Both the position numbers and the translations under genes were made by a program. Source: Eubacteriales bacterium (GTDB lineage: Bacteria > Bacillota > Clostridia > Saccharofermentanales > UBA5734). From it: a DNA stretch of 64,000 nucleotides. This document shows positions 48,328 to 57,220 of this stretch, in pieces (the first letter of the stretch is position 1; every line of letters starts with the position of its first letter). The notes under the pieces are model-generated. The model did no database searches. It was not told the origin of the DNA and worked only from the letters and a program-made list of their open reading frames with translations. Where the stretch lies: NCBI GenBank assembly GCA_028685755.1, contig JAQUDJ010000006.1:19959-83958 (forward strand). Direction: 5' to 3'.

Positions 48328-49149
48328 TTAATCATCATCCTCATCGTCATCGTCATCGTCATCGTCATCATCGTCATCGTCATCATCGTCACCGTCATCG
48401 CTGTCGTCATCACCATCACCGTCTTCGTCACCACCTGTTGCGCCAGCTGTTGCATCGACTGAAGCACTTGCTACAGTATCAACAGCTGTATTGTTTGACG
48501 AAGTCGACAATGCAACCTGAGTTCCTCCAGTTGATCCGGTTGACGGTGTTGTCGATCCAGATGGCGTAGTCGTCGCATGCGATGTAATCGACGCTGAGGC
48601 AATCACATCAGGTGCAGTCGCCGACAAGGATGAAGCACTTGTTGAAGTCGATAGTGCGGTGCCTGTCGACGGTGTTGTCGATCCAGTTGTCGCTGCCGCA
48701 TGTGCTGTAATCGAAGCCGAAGCGATCGCGTCAGGGATTGCCATTGACGCAGATATACTGTAGGGGTCAATGGTGTTTGAGTCGATGCCACTACTTGTCA
48801 AAACAGATTCACTATGGGACGTGATTGAGGCCGATGATATTGCATCAGACTCACTTTGTGTTTCGCCAGAGCCTACTAGTGCTTTAACATCAGATTCGAT
48901 ATCAGATTCTGTCGCTTGCGATTCACTTGACTCACCAATCGATTCAACTACTATTTCATTATTATCAAATAGTCCGTTATATAGCTTCGTCAAGCCATTT
49001 TCGCTGACACGCTGGCTTTGATTACTGGATAGTGCTTGTGATGACCCTTGTGATATCGGTTGAGGAATAGATACAGCGATGACTGCGCCAACATACGCAA
49101 CCGGTATTAAAACAGTCAACACCTTGAGAAATATTTTTCTTTTAAGCAT
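48328..49149 (-). CDS. Secreted or membrane-anchored Ser/Thr-rich repetitive protein with poly-Asp C-terminus
   Basis: N-term hydrophobic segment, repeats IASASIT(A/S)HA.TT...STTPSTG, tail GGDEDGDGDDDSDDGDDDDDDDDDDDDDDDDEDDD. Confidence 0.65.
   Translation of the reverse strand: MLKRKIFLKVLTVLIPVAYVGAVIAVSIPQPISQGSSQALSSNQSQRVSENGLTKLYNGLFDNNEIVVESIGESSESQATESDIESDVKALVGSGETQSESDAISSASITSHSESVLTSSGIDSNTIDPYSISASMAIPDAIASASITAHAAATTGSTTPSTGTALSTSTSASSLSATAPDVIASASITSHATTTPSGSTTPSTGSTGGTQVALSTSSNNTAVDTVASASVDATAGATGGDEDGDGDDDSDDGDDDDDDDDDDDDDDDDEDDD
48331..48420. repeat. Short tandem (3/6-bp) repeats encoding poly-Asp
   Basis: tcatcctcatcgtcatcgtcatcgtcatcgtcatcatcgtcatcg... on + strand. Confidence 0.85.
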
Positions 49150-49282
49150 GAAATGCCCCCTTCGTTGTTTGCCGTTTCATCTGTATGTCAAACGGTCAGA
49201 TCGTATGATCTACTGTCACGTTAAGGGAACAAGATAAGCTTCTCAAGTTAAAATTCCGCAGAAACTTCGTGTTTAGCGAAAT

Positions 49283-51274
49283 TTAAACACGTTTTCCACG
49301 TAAATTTCGCCGATATGCTTCGGTTGTTTGGCCCGTCTTCTTCTTAAAGACTGTGTAAAAATAACGACTATCTTGAATCCCGACTGCAAAAGCAATATCG
49401 CGCGCAGTCAAATCAGTCTCTTCTAACATCACGCAAGCTCGCTTGATTCGTTCATCAATCAAATAATCATTGAGCGTTTGGCCGGTCTCTTGTTTAAACA
49501 ATTGCCGCAAATAACCTGATGAAATACCGATTTCACGAGCAACCGCTTCCAAATTCAAATTTGAATCTGCTAGGTTCTTTTGAATATATGCAGCAGCTTG
49601 ATTAGGCGTGGATATTGTCACGTGGTTTGGACTATAAAGGCCAAGTTCATCGTATAAAACAACACGTTGGTTAACCTTATCCGTTTGATCATTATCGGTT
49701 CTTTTTTGATTAAGCAGTTGAGCTTGATTAACTGCAACTATAGCTTGGCGCAAAGACGTACGGCTATCGCTGAGTTGGGTTATACAAGAACCGATACCGG
49801 CGATCAATTCTAATTGCTGGGAACCACTCAAATGACCGAGCAGGTCAATCATATGTAGTTTGAGCTGCTCAATTGAACGGTATCTAGTTTCTGCTTGTTC
49901 GACTGTAAGTCCAACAAGTGCAACAATACTGTCCTCCGATCGCAAAAGCACCGGGCTACCCAAACCACTGCGAAAGGTCTGGAGAATTCTCTCGATTACG
50001 GCTGGTAAAAACGAACTAGCATAGGTTGGCATAATCGCAACAGCAACCCAAGTCTGAACGGCTTCTGGGTACAACGCCTGGGCTTCCTGTGACAATTTCC
50101 CATTGAGCAACTCTGCAAAGACGCGGTCACGCGCTTGTAATTCAAAGCGGAGATAAGCAGATTCAAGAATCGCAAATTCATCTTGGTGCAAGGAATGCTG
50201 TTTTGACTGACCTAACCCGTAATGTTTGACGAGTGTTTGAATCGGCTGATATAAGTATCGGACAGCGAATATTCCAGCAATTAAACTGATCAATAAGGTG
50301 ATCAGAAAATAACTGCCAATCAGCCGATTGACCGTATTCGCTTCTTGGTAAAGGCCCGACATCGGAACAAAGTCAATGATCAAAAAACCCATTTTATCGG
50401 CTTCTTGCCATGTGATCAGACTTTTACCAAAAATTGTTTCAGCAATAACGGACCCATTTGGGGTGCCTGAACTGAGAATAGCGGTTACGGTTTGCGGGTG
50501 CACAAGTATATCGGTTAAATTTCCGAAGATTTGTTCATGTTTGGTCTGAGCAATCATGTCACCGCTTGGAGAAACTAAAGTCAAAACACCTGTATCCAAA
50601 TGATCAAAGATCAAATTTTCAATTTTTTGACGATCAAGATTGACGAGTAAAATTTCTGAAAGTTTGTTATCGGGATCTCGGCGAATAAATAGGAAAGATA
50701 AAACAGCCTTGTTTTGTACCATTTGATCAATACTCATTTGTGTTTGACGGCTAAAAAACAAATTACTTTCCAGATCAGTCAAATTGTTTTCATAGGTTTG
50801 AATGAAGGTTAGCGCATCTTTGTCTTGAATGAGTTCAACAGTCGTGGGCATTCCAACACTTGACCAAACACGATCATATGAATGACTGATCAAAAAGGCC
50901 GAGTCAACGAGGTCGGCTTGACTGACCGCGTACTTCAAGCGTGACGTGATTAGTTGATCAAGCGCGATGGTCAATTGATTAGGATCACCTGCGGCATTTA
51001 AAAGCTCTTGGATATTCGGATCTTTACGCCAAAGGTGGACAAATTCGCTGTACAAGTCTGCCAACGTGTAGTCCAACGTTAAATTAACCTGACTTAATAG
51101 TTGCCGATTATTCGCATCGGTCGTGTTGACGATGCGCGTGGAAACGACCCTCGAGATAAAGAAAACGAGAAGCGCTGTCAGTACTACACTGATCAGCAAA
51201 TAAGTCGTTGCCAGACGGATCAACCAGCGACGTCGAATAAGCCATATTTTTAATGTGCTAAAAAAATTATTCAT
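49283..51274 (-). CDS. AraC-family regulator with extracytoplasmic sensor domain (two TM segments)
   Basis: N-term TM, sensor region, second TM, C-terminal double HTH (NLEAVAREIGISSGYLRQLFKQETGQTLNDYLIDERIKRACVMLEETDLTARDIAFAVGIQDSRYFYTVFKKKTGQTTEAYRR). Confidence 0.92.
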   Translation of the reverse strand: MNNFFSTLKIWLIRRRWLIRLATTYLLISVVLTALLVFFISRVVSTRIVNTTDANNRQLLSQVNLTLDYTLADLYSEFVHLWRKDPNIQELLNAAGDPNQLTIALDQLITSRLKYAVSQADLVDSAFLISHSYDRVWSSVGMPTTVELIQDKDALTFIQTYENNLTDLESNLFFSRQTQMSIDQMVQNKAVLSFLFIRRDPDNKLSEILLVNLDRQKIENLIFDHLDTGVLTLVSPSGDMIAQTKHEQIFGNLTDILVHPQTVTAILSSGTPNGSVIAETIFGKSLITWQEADKMGFLIIDFVPMSGLYQEANTVNRLIGSYFLITLLISLIAGIFAVRYLYQPIQTLVKHYGLGQSKQHSLHQDEFAILESAYLRFELQARDRVFAELLNGKLSQEAQALYPEAVQTWVAVAIMPTYASSFLPAVIERILQTFRSGLGSPVLLRSEDSIVALVGLTVEQAETRYRSIEQLKLHMIDLLGHLSGSQQLELIAGIGSCITQLSDSRTSLRQAIVAVNQAQLLNQKRTDNDQTDKVNQRVVLYDELGLYSPNHVTISTPNQAAAYIQKNLADSNLNLEAVAREIGISSGYLRQLFKQETGQTLNDYLIDERIKRACVMLEETDLTARDIAFAVGIQDSRYFYTVFKKKTGQTTEAYRRNLRGKRV

Positions 51275-52250
51275 TTAATCGTGCGATTACTTGTTCGCAT
51301 TGCAAGCGATAGGCATCTACAGCATGAGCCGGGGAAAGCACTCGGACTTTGCCCCCAAATTGAAATAACCAGCCCCAAAAAGTTGGACTCACAACGACCT
51401 TGAGATAAACGGTAAAACTATTCTCATCCTCGGCATGAATGACAATATTCTGGCCAAAACGATCCACGACCACTTGGATCAACGATTGATCAAAACGGAT
51501 CTGTACATCCTCCGGCTCACCGCTGAACATTCCAAAGGTGCTGCGAACATATTCACCAAGATCGATCGTGGAGTCAATCCGATCTCGGACCAGATGGCTA
51601 ATTTGAACATCATTCATCCGATCAATACGAAACTGCGACAAACGCCCATAACGCTCATAATGGGCAATTAAATAATAATTTTCATCATCCCAAGTCATTG
51701 CATAAGGGCTGACATGGTAGCGTTCACCACTGCGCCGAAAGCGAATCTGTTTATTGATCGTATATTCCTGATAGCGGAAAGAAATTTGCCGATCATCATC
51801 AATGGCTTGATGTAAAGTGTCGATCGTATACAGAACGGATTCATTCGACGCTTTGATTTTCCCAGTTCGAATGAGTTGATGTTGCAAGGATTTTGCCTGA
51901 TTTTTACTGGTCAAGCCAGCGATTTTCGCGACTAATTCACGCGTTTTTTTGGCGGTAACAAAGCGAGAGCTCTCAACAGCATCGACTAAGAGTTTCAATT
52001 CTGCCAATTCAAAAGGGCGACTCAACAAGCGGTAATTGCTATCACGTCCGCGTTGATTGGCGATATCTAATCCATACTCTCGCAGTAAATTGATATCGTT
52101 ATAAATTGACTTGCGCTCAGCTTCAATCCCGTGTATCTGCAAATCTTGTTGGATCGCTTCAAGGGTGACTGGATGATCTTCATCAGAATTTTCAAGAAGA
52201 AACTTCATCATATAAAGTATTTTTAGCTTTTTGGCTGAACGAGATACCAT
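51267..52250 (-). CDS. WYL-domain transcriptional regulator
   Basis: HTH plus WYL-like core (ISFRYQEYTI...YHVSPYAMTWDDENYYLIAHYERYGRLSQFRIDRMNDVQ). Confidence 0.9.
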   Translation of the reverse strand: MVSRSAKKLKILYMMKFLLENSDEDHPVTLEAIQQDLQIHGIEAERKSIYNDINLLREYGLDIANQRGRDSNYRLLSRPFELAELKLLVDAVESSRFVTAKKTRELVAKIAGLTSKNQAKSLQHQLIRTGKIKASNESVLYTIDTLHQAIDDDRQISFRYQEYTINKQIRFRRSGERYHVSPYAMTWDDENYYLIAHYERYGRLSQFRIDRMNDVQISHLVRDRIDSTIDLGEYVRSTFGMFSGEPEDVQIRFDQSLIQVVVDRFGQNIVIHAEDENSFTVYLKVVVSPTFWGWLFQFGGKVRVLSPAHAVDAYRLQCEQVIARLNE

Positions 52251-52374
52251 TTGACCACCTCCGCCGCAAATCTGGAATAACTCAATCTACCTATATCCAT
52301 AATATATAAAATGACTAGCCCACGATTTCAGATCTGTCTGTACTGCCAATTTTATCGGACATGACATTCAGAAA

Positions 52375-52398
52375 AAAGCGTTAATTGAAACGTTTTTA
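52375..52398 (-). terminator. Probable intrinsic terminator after the DMT transporter
   Basis: AAAAGCGTT-AATTGA-AACGTTTTT stem with T-run on the minus strand. Confidence 0.5.
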
Positions 52399-52404
52399 AA
52401 AGTG

Positions 52405-53313
52405 TTAAACAATTGAATTAAATGGTTCCTTTTTGCGCCAGTTAAAAGAGCCCTCAGCAACCAAGATGGCTAGAAACACAATGGCCGATCCGATTATAGT
52501 CCTAACAGTGAGTTGCTCTTTTAGCAACCAGGTCGAAAGTAAGGCCCCAAAGACAGATTCTGTTGATAATATAATTGCAGCTCGGGTTTGATTGGTCCAT
52601 TGTTGACCGACACTTTGTAATAAAAAAGCTAAAGCGGTCGAAAGTACGCCGAGATAAATGGCCGCAACGAGCGATACAATCATCGGTTGACCACCTTTGA
52701 CGGTACCTATTTGCATGGACATGTCCGCCATCGCAATCGGGATTGAAAGAACGGCTGCTGTGGCAAGTTGGATCGTCGTCAGCGCAATTGCTTCAGCACC
52801 GCGTCTAATCAATTCACCGGTGTAGTAAATATGAAAGGCAAAGCCAACCGCACATAACAAAGTCAATAAATCGCCAACATTAATCGAACCGTCAAAATTG
52901 AAACTAATAAGACCAACCCCAGCAACAGCAAGGAATGCGCCAACGACACCGGTGCGATCAACCGGACGTCGATAGAGTATCAAGCCGATAAACGGTACGA
53001 TGATAACATTGACCGATGTTAAAAAGGCGTTTTTCGCGGGTGTGGTGTAAACAAGTCCCAAGGTCTGGGCAAAAAATGACACATATAAAATGATGCCCAA
53101 TGTAAGGCCTGAGCGGATCGTCAAACGCGTGGCTTGACGCAATTCGCGGCGAAAGATCACAGCCATGACGATCGCCCCGATGATAAATCGCAGCGATAAG
53201 ACGTAGGATGCTGTCAACGCACCTAAAGCTAAATCACTCGCAACAAAACCGCTCCCCCAAATAAGGGCAACGCTAACCAAAATGATTTCGCCTCGATATT
53301 TTGCCGGACTCAA
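52405..53313 (-). CDS. DMT (EamA) family transporter
   Basis: 10-TM pattern, two EamA repeats; TTG start at 53313 overlapping the upstream stop. Confidence 0.9.
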   Translation of the reverse strand: MSPAKYRGEIILVSVALIWGSGFVASDLALGALTASYVLSLRFIIGAIVMAVIFRRELRQATRLTIRSGLTLGIILYVSFFAQTLGLVYTTPAKNAFLTSVNVIIVPFIGLILYRRPVDRTGVVGAFLAVAGVGLISFNFDGSINVGDLLTLLCAVGFAFHIYYTGELIRRGAEAIALTTIQLATAAVLSIPIAMADMSMQIGTVKGGQPMIVSLVAAIYLGVLSTALAFLLQSVGQQWTNQTRAAIILSTESVFGALLSTWLLKEQLTVRTIIGSAIVFLAILVAEGSFNWRKKEPFNSIV

Positions 53314-54392
53314 GCTAACCCTACAGTAACAAGATTGGCCTGATGTTGTTCCCACGTCACGGCATAATAATAGTTTCCAGCTTCATCCGTGACAAAATAG
53401 CGATAATCCGTGGCAGCTGGATTAAGTGCAGCCTCGATCGCCAAACGACCAGGGTTTGTGATTGGGCCAGCAGGCAATGCTGCACATTTGTATGTATTAT
53501 AAAAACTATTGTAAGCATTGATTGTGGTTGAATCTGAAGATCGAATCAGCGGTTTAATATACCATTCGATGTAATTGATTGTTTTGTCGAGCTCAAGTCG
53601 CTGACCATCTTTTAGACGATTGTGCAACACCGATGAAACAGTGGCGCGAGTATCACCTGTGAAGGCCTCTTCTTCGATAAGTGAAGCGAGCGTCAGTACT
53701 TGATCCATCGTCATACCCGGATAGGGTGTATAGCTAGCCAATACAGCATTTGTATTACTCAAAAATTTAGCCCAGATATTAACTGGTTTTTCCCCGACAT
53801 GAAATATATAGGTGTCAGGAAATAAATAACCTTCTAACGTATAGCATCGATTCGCGGTGTTGCGAGATACTTCCGTGAAAGCATAATTCGGATAGTCGCC
53901 ATTGATAGCAGCTGAAAACGTGTGATAAAACGTTTGGACGCCCTTTTTTTCTAGTAGTTTACAAATATCAACTAAGGTATAACCTTCGGGGATTGTGACA
54001 GATACCGTTTTTGCGGCATTATAGGCAATTATTGCGGGGGCTGGTTCGTACCAGATAATCTGACCCTGTTCATTTAGGGTCCAATTTGTCAGCGAAAGTG
54101 CATTGGTTGGTTGGTCAGTCGTTATCGGTTCTGGACTTGCTTCAGATGAAGTCGAAAGGACAACTTCTGTTTCAAGCGTAGTAGCGACAGCAGTTTCAGC
54201 CGTACTAGGATCCGGTTGAGTTGCCAAACTGGCTCCAGTTTCGCTAACTGACACTGTGATCTTTGTATTCGCTGTCAATTGCGTGGCACTGTTCGCCTTG
54301 CTGTTACACGCAGATAACAGCGACACCGCCATCACGACCAACAGCAGGAGGCTTATGGGGCGGACTGATCTGAAAAATTGCTTAGGAGTCAT
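53310..54392 (-). CDS. mltG: MltG (YceG)-like endolytic transglycosylase, lipoprotein form
   Basis: Lipobox VSLLSAC; LEGYLFPDTYIF, LTLASLIEEEAFTGD, YNTYKCAALPAGPITNPG. Confidence 0.88.
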   Translation of the reverse strand: MTPKQFFRSVRPISLLLLVVMAVSLLSACNSKANSATQLTANTKITVSVSETGASLATQPDPSTAETAVATTLETEVVLSTSSEASPEPITTDQPTNALSLTNWTLNEQGQIIWYEPAPAIIAYNAAKTVSVTIPEGYTLVDICKLLEKKGVQTFYHTFSAAINGDYPNYAFTEVSRNTANRCYTLEGYLFPDTYIFHVGEKPVNIWAKFLSNTNAVLASYTPYPGMTMDQVLTLASLIEEEAFTGDTRATVSSVLHNRLKDGQRLELDKTINYIEWYIKPLIRSSDSTTINAYNSFYNTYKCAALPAGPITNPGRLAIEAALNPAATDYRYFVTDEAGNYYYAVTWEQHQANLVTVGLA

Positions 54393-54619
54393 GTGTGTTT
54401 CCTTTTGTTTTATTAGAGCCCTCTTACTTTACCATTTTTCGCCAATTATTTCGTGTTCAACTGACTAGCACATTCTTGTCGATAAAATAATTCTATATCA
54501 AACGTCTGTCGATAAACAGTTCAAGAAAGTAGTGTATGACGACAAATAAATGCGGTTCACCTTGTGCTAGCCTGTCTAAGAACCCCGGAATTATCCGGTC
54601 AACTCAAGAGGAGGAAAAC

Positions 54620-55786
54620 ATGAAACTTGCCAAAAATTCCGTTGCCATGATCCTGGTTCTGACCCTTATGGTTGCACTGTTCGCTATGGCGGGCTGCACA
54701 TCAACTGCTACTACTGCAGCCGCTGGTGAAACCACCGTTGCTGAAACCACCGCTGTAGCCGCTACTGGCCTCGACGTTGGCGTTGTTCTGCCGACCAAAG
54801 ACGAACCCCGCTGGGTCCAGGACGAAACCCGTTTTACCGCTGCTCTACAAGAAGCTGGCTTTACCTCTGAAGTTCTCTTTAGCCAAGGTAACTCCGCTAC
54901 CGAAAAATCAAACGTCGAAGCACTGATCACTAAGGGCGTTAAAGTCTTGATCATCTGCCCACAAGACGGCGATGCTGCTGCCGCTGCGGCTGATGCTGCT
55001 GCCGCCGCTGGCGTTAAGGTCATCTCCTATGACCGACTGATCACTTCTTCCGAAAATGTCAACTACTATGTCACCTTTGATTCCATCGCCGTTGGTGCGG
55101 CACAAGCCCAATACCTCGTCGACAAAGCAGCTGGCAAAACTGCCGCACCGCTTTACCTGTACGCTGGTGCTTCATCTGATAACAACGCTTTCTTATTCTT
55201 TGAAGGTGCTTGGAATGTTCTCCAACCGAAAATCGCTGATGGTACTTTTGTGATCAAGAATTCCGAAGAAGCGATCAAATATCAAGACAAAGCAACCCTT
55301 ACCCGTGATGAAATGGCTGCAATCATTGGTCAGATCACCACCAACTGGGATTTCAACGAAGCCAAAAACAAAGCTGAAGCTCACCTGACTGCTGCTAAAA
55401 CAGAAGATAAAGGCGACGTCTTTATTCTGGCACCGAACGATGGTACCGCCCGTTCCATCGCGGACACCTTCGCTTCTGATAAAGATGTCACCAGCTTTGT
55501 TGTTACCGGTCAGGATGCTGAAAAAGCTTCCGTCCAGTACATCATTGACGGCAAACAGAGCATGACTGTCTTCAAAGATGTCCGTAGCCTCGTCGATGAT
55601 TCCATCGCCATGGCTGTTTCCATCCTCAAGGGTGAAACACCAGAAACCACCGGTTCCTACAACAACAAAAAAGTTGACGTCGCTGCCAAGCAGACACAGG
55701 TCATCGTTGTTGACCAGGCAAACGTCAAATCAGCCCTTGTTGATTCCGGCTACTATGCTGCAACCGACTTCACGGGTCTGAAATAA
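54620..55786 (+). CDS. Sugar ABC transporter substrate-binding lipoprotein (ChvE/XylF-like), copy 1
   Basis: Lipobox ALFAMAGC, linker, LDVGVVLPTKDEPRWVQDE..., periplasmic-binding fold; GAGGAGG RBS before ATG at 54620. Confidence 0.93.
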   Translation: MKLAKNSVAMILVLTLMVALFAMAGCTSTATTAAAGETTVAETTAVAATGLDVGVVLPTKDEPRWVQDETRFTAALQEAGFTSEVLFSQGNSATEKSNVEALITKGVKVLIICPQDGDAAAAAADAAAAAGVKVISYDRLITSSENVNYYVTFDSIAVGAAQAQYLVDKAAGKTAAPLYLYAGASSDNNAFLFFEGAWNVLQPKIADGTFVIKNSEEAIKYQDKATLTRDEMAAIIGQITTNWDFNEAKNKAEAHLTAAKTEDKGDVFILAPNDGTARSIADTFASDKDVTSFVVTGQDAEKASVQYIIDGKQSMTVFKDVRSLVDDSIAMAVSILKGETPETTGSYNNKKVDVAAKQTQVIVVDQANVKSALVDSGYYAATDFTGLK

Positions 55787-55817
55787 TTCTCATCCTCATT
55801 CAATAGTTTGCAACAGT

Positions 55818-55849
55818 AAAAGGTGGTCGTCGCAAGATGGCCACCTTTT
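55818..55849 (+). terminator. Intrinsic terminator after binding-protein copy 1
   Basis: AAAAGGTGGTC-GTCGCAAGAT-GGCCACCTTTT. Confidence 0.8.
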
Positions 55850-56016
55850 ATATTTAGCAAAATTTTGTCGCAAAAAAATCCTGCCAACTGATGATTTCTA
55901 CACATAATTAAAAATACTTAAGATATATGACAAGCAAATGCGAATAACCCTATGTTAGCCTTATCTTGTAAGGTTAAAGGAAATCCTTTAACTACTTTTT
56001 CGAGGAGGAAAAACGA

Positions 56017-57126
56017 ATGAAAATTGCCAAGAAATCAGTTGCATTGATCCTGGTTCTGACACTGATCTTCGCCCTGTTCGCCATCTCGGGTTGTGCCGCA
56101 AAGGAGAAACTCGACGTTGGCATCGTTCTACCAACAAAAGACGAACCCCGCTGGGTTCAGGATGAAGGCCGATTCACAGCTGCTCTCAAAGAAGCTGGTT
56201 TTACCTCAGAAGTTCTTTTTAGCCAAGGCTCTTCCGCTACCGAAAAAACCAACGTCGAATCGTTGATTTCCAAAGGCGTAAAAGTCTTGATCATTTGCCC
56301 GCAGGATGGCGACGCGGCTGCTGCCGCTGCTGATGCTGCTGCTAAAGCGGGAGTCAAAGTCATCTCCTATGATCGTTTAATCACATCCTCTGAAAACGTC
56401 AACTACTATGTCACTTTCGACTCCATCGCTGTTGGTGCGGCACAAGCTCAATACCTCGTCGACAAGGCAGCTGGCAAAACCGCCGCGCCACTTTTCCTCT
56501 ATGCAGGTGCATCCTCCGATAACAACGCTTTCTTATTCTTCGAAGGCGCTTGGAATGTACTCCAACCTAAAATTGCCGATGGCACATTTGTGATCAAAAA
56601 CTCTTCTGAAGCCATTGCACTCCAAGACAAAGCAACCTTGACCCGTGACGAAATGGCCAAAATCATTGGTCAAATCACCACTAACTGGGATTTCAATGAA
56701 GCCAAGAATAAGGCTGAAGCCCATTTGACTGCTGCCCCAGCCACAGACAAAGGTGATGTCTTCATTCTGGCGCCAAATGATGGTACCGCACGTTCGATCG
56801 CTGATACCTTTGCTGCTGATAAAGATGTGACTAGTTTTGTAGTCACCGGTCAGGATGCTGAAAAAGCTTCTGTCCAGTACATCATTGATGGCAAACAAAG
56901 CATGACTGTCTTTAAAGATGTCCGCAGTCTCGTCGATGACTCCATCAAAATGGCCGTTTCTATCCTGAAGGGTGAAACTCCGGAAACAACAGGCTCCTAC
57001 AACAACAAGAAAGTAGACGTTGCTGCCAAGCAAACTCAGGTCATCGTCGTTGACCAAGCCAATGTCAAAGCAGCCCTCATCGATTCCGGCTATTATGCCG
57101 CTACCGACTTCACCGGTTTGAACTAA
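56017..57126 (+). CDS. Sugar ABC transporter substrate-binding lipoprotein (ChvE/XylF-like), copy 2
   Basis: Near-identical mature domain to copy 1; lacks the Thr/Ala-rich linker after the lipobox. Confidence 0.93.
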   Translation: MKIAKKSVALILVLTLIFALFAISGCAAKEKLDVGIVLPTKDEPRWVQDEGRFTAALKEAGFTSEVLFSQGSSATEKTNVESLISKGVKVLIICPQDGDAAAAAADAAAKAGVKVISYDRLITSSENVNYYVTFDSIAVGAAQAQYLVDKAAGKTAAPLFLYAGASSDNNAFLFFEGAWNVLQPKIADGTFVIKNSSEAIALQDKATLTRDEMAKIIGQITTNWDFNEAKNKAEAHLTAAPATDKGDVFILAPNDGTARSIADTFAADKDVTSFVVTGQDAEKASVQYIIDGKQSMTVFKDVRSLVDDSIKMAVSILKGETPETTGSYNNKKVDVAAKQTQVIVVDQANVKAALIDSGYYAATDFTGLN

Positions 57127-57160
57127 AATTAGTTATAATTATTAAGTACCTTATGCTAGC

Positions 57161-57192
57161 GGGTCGCGGTAGCCGCAAGGTTACCGCGATCC
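57161..57192 (+). promoter_or_regulatory. Strong intergenic hairpin between binding-protein copy 2 and the ATPase gene
   Basis: GGGTCGCGGTA-GCCGCAAGGT-TACCGCGATCC: 11-bp stem with one G-U, no downstream U-run. Confidence 0.65.
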
Positions 57193-57220
57193 TACCATGT
57201 CAATAGAAACATGAAGGGAT

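Noticed and set aside
48331-48440. Possible CRISPR-like or satellite array
   Set aside because: Repeats are 3-6 bp codon repeats in frame with an ORF, with no spacers.
48267-48569. + strand ORF with HRHRHHRHRHHRH composition
   Set aside because: It is the antisense reading of the poly-Asp codon repeats and has no independent support.
54604-55023. - strand Ala-rich ORF opposite binding-protein copy 1 (and the similar ORF at 56157-56363)
   Set aside because: Antisense to a well-supported CDS; arises from GCT/GCC codon composition.
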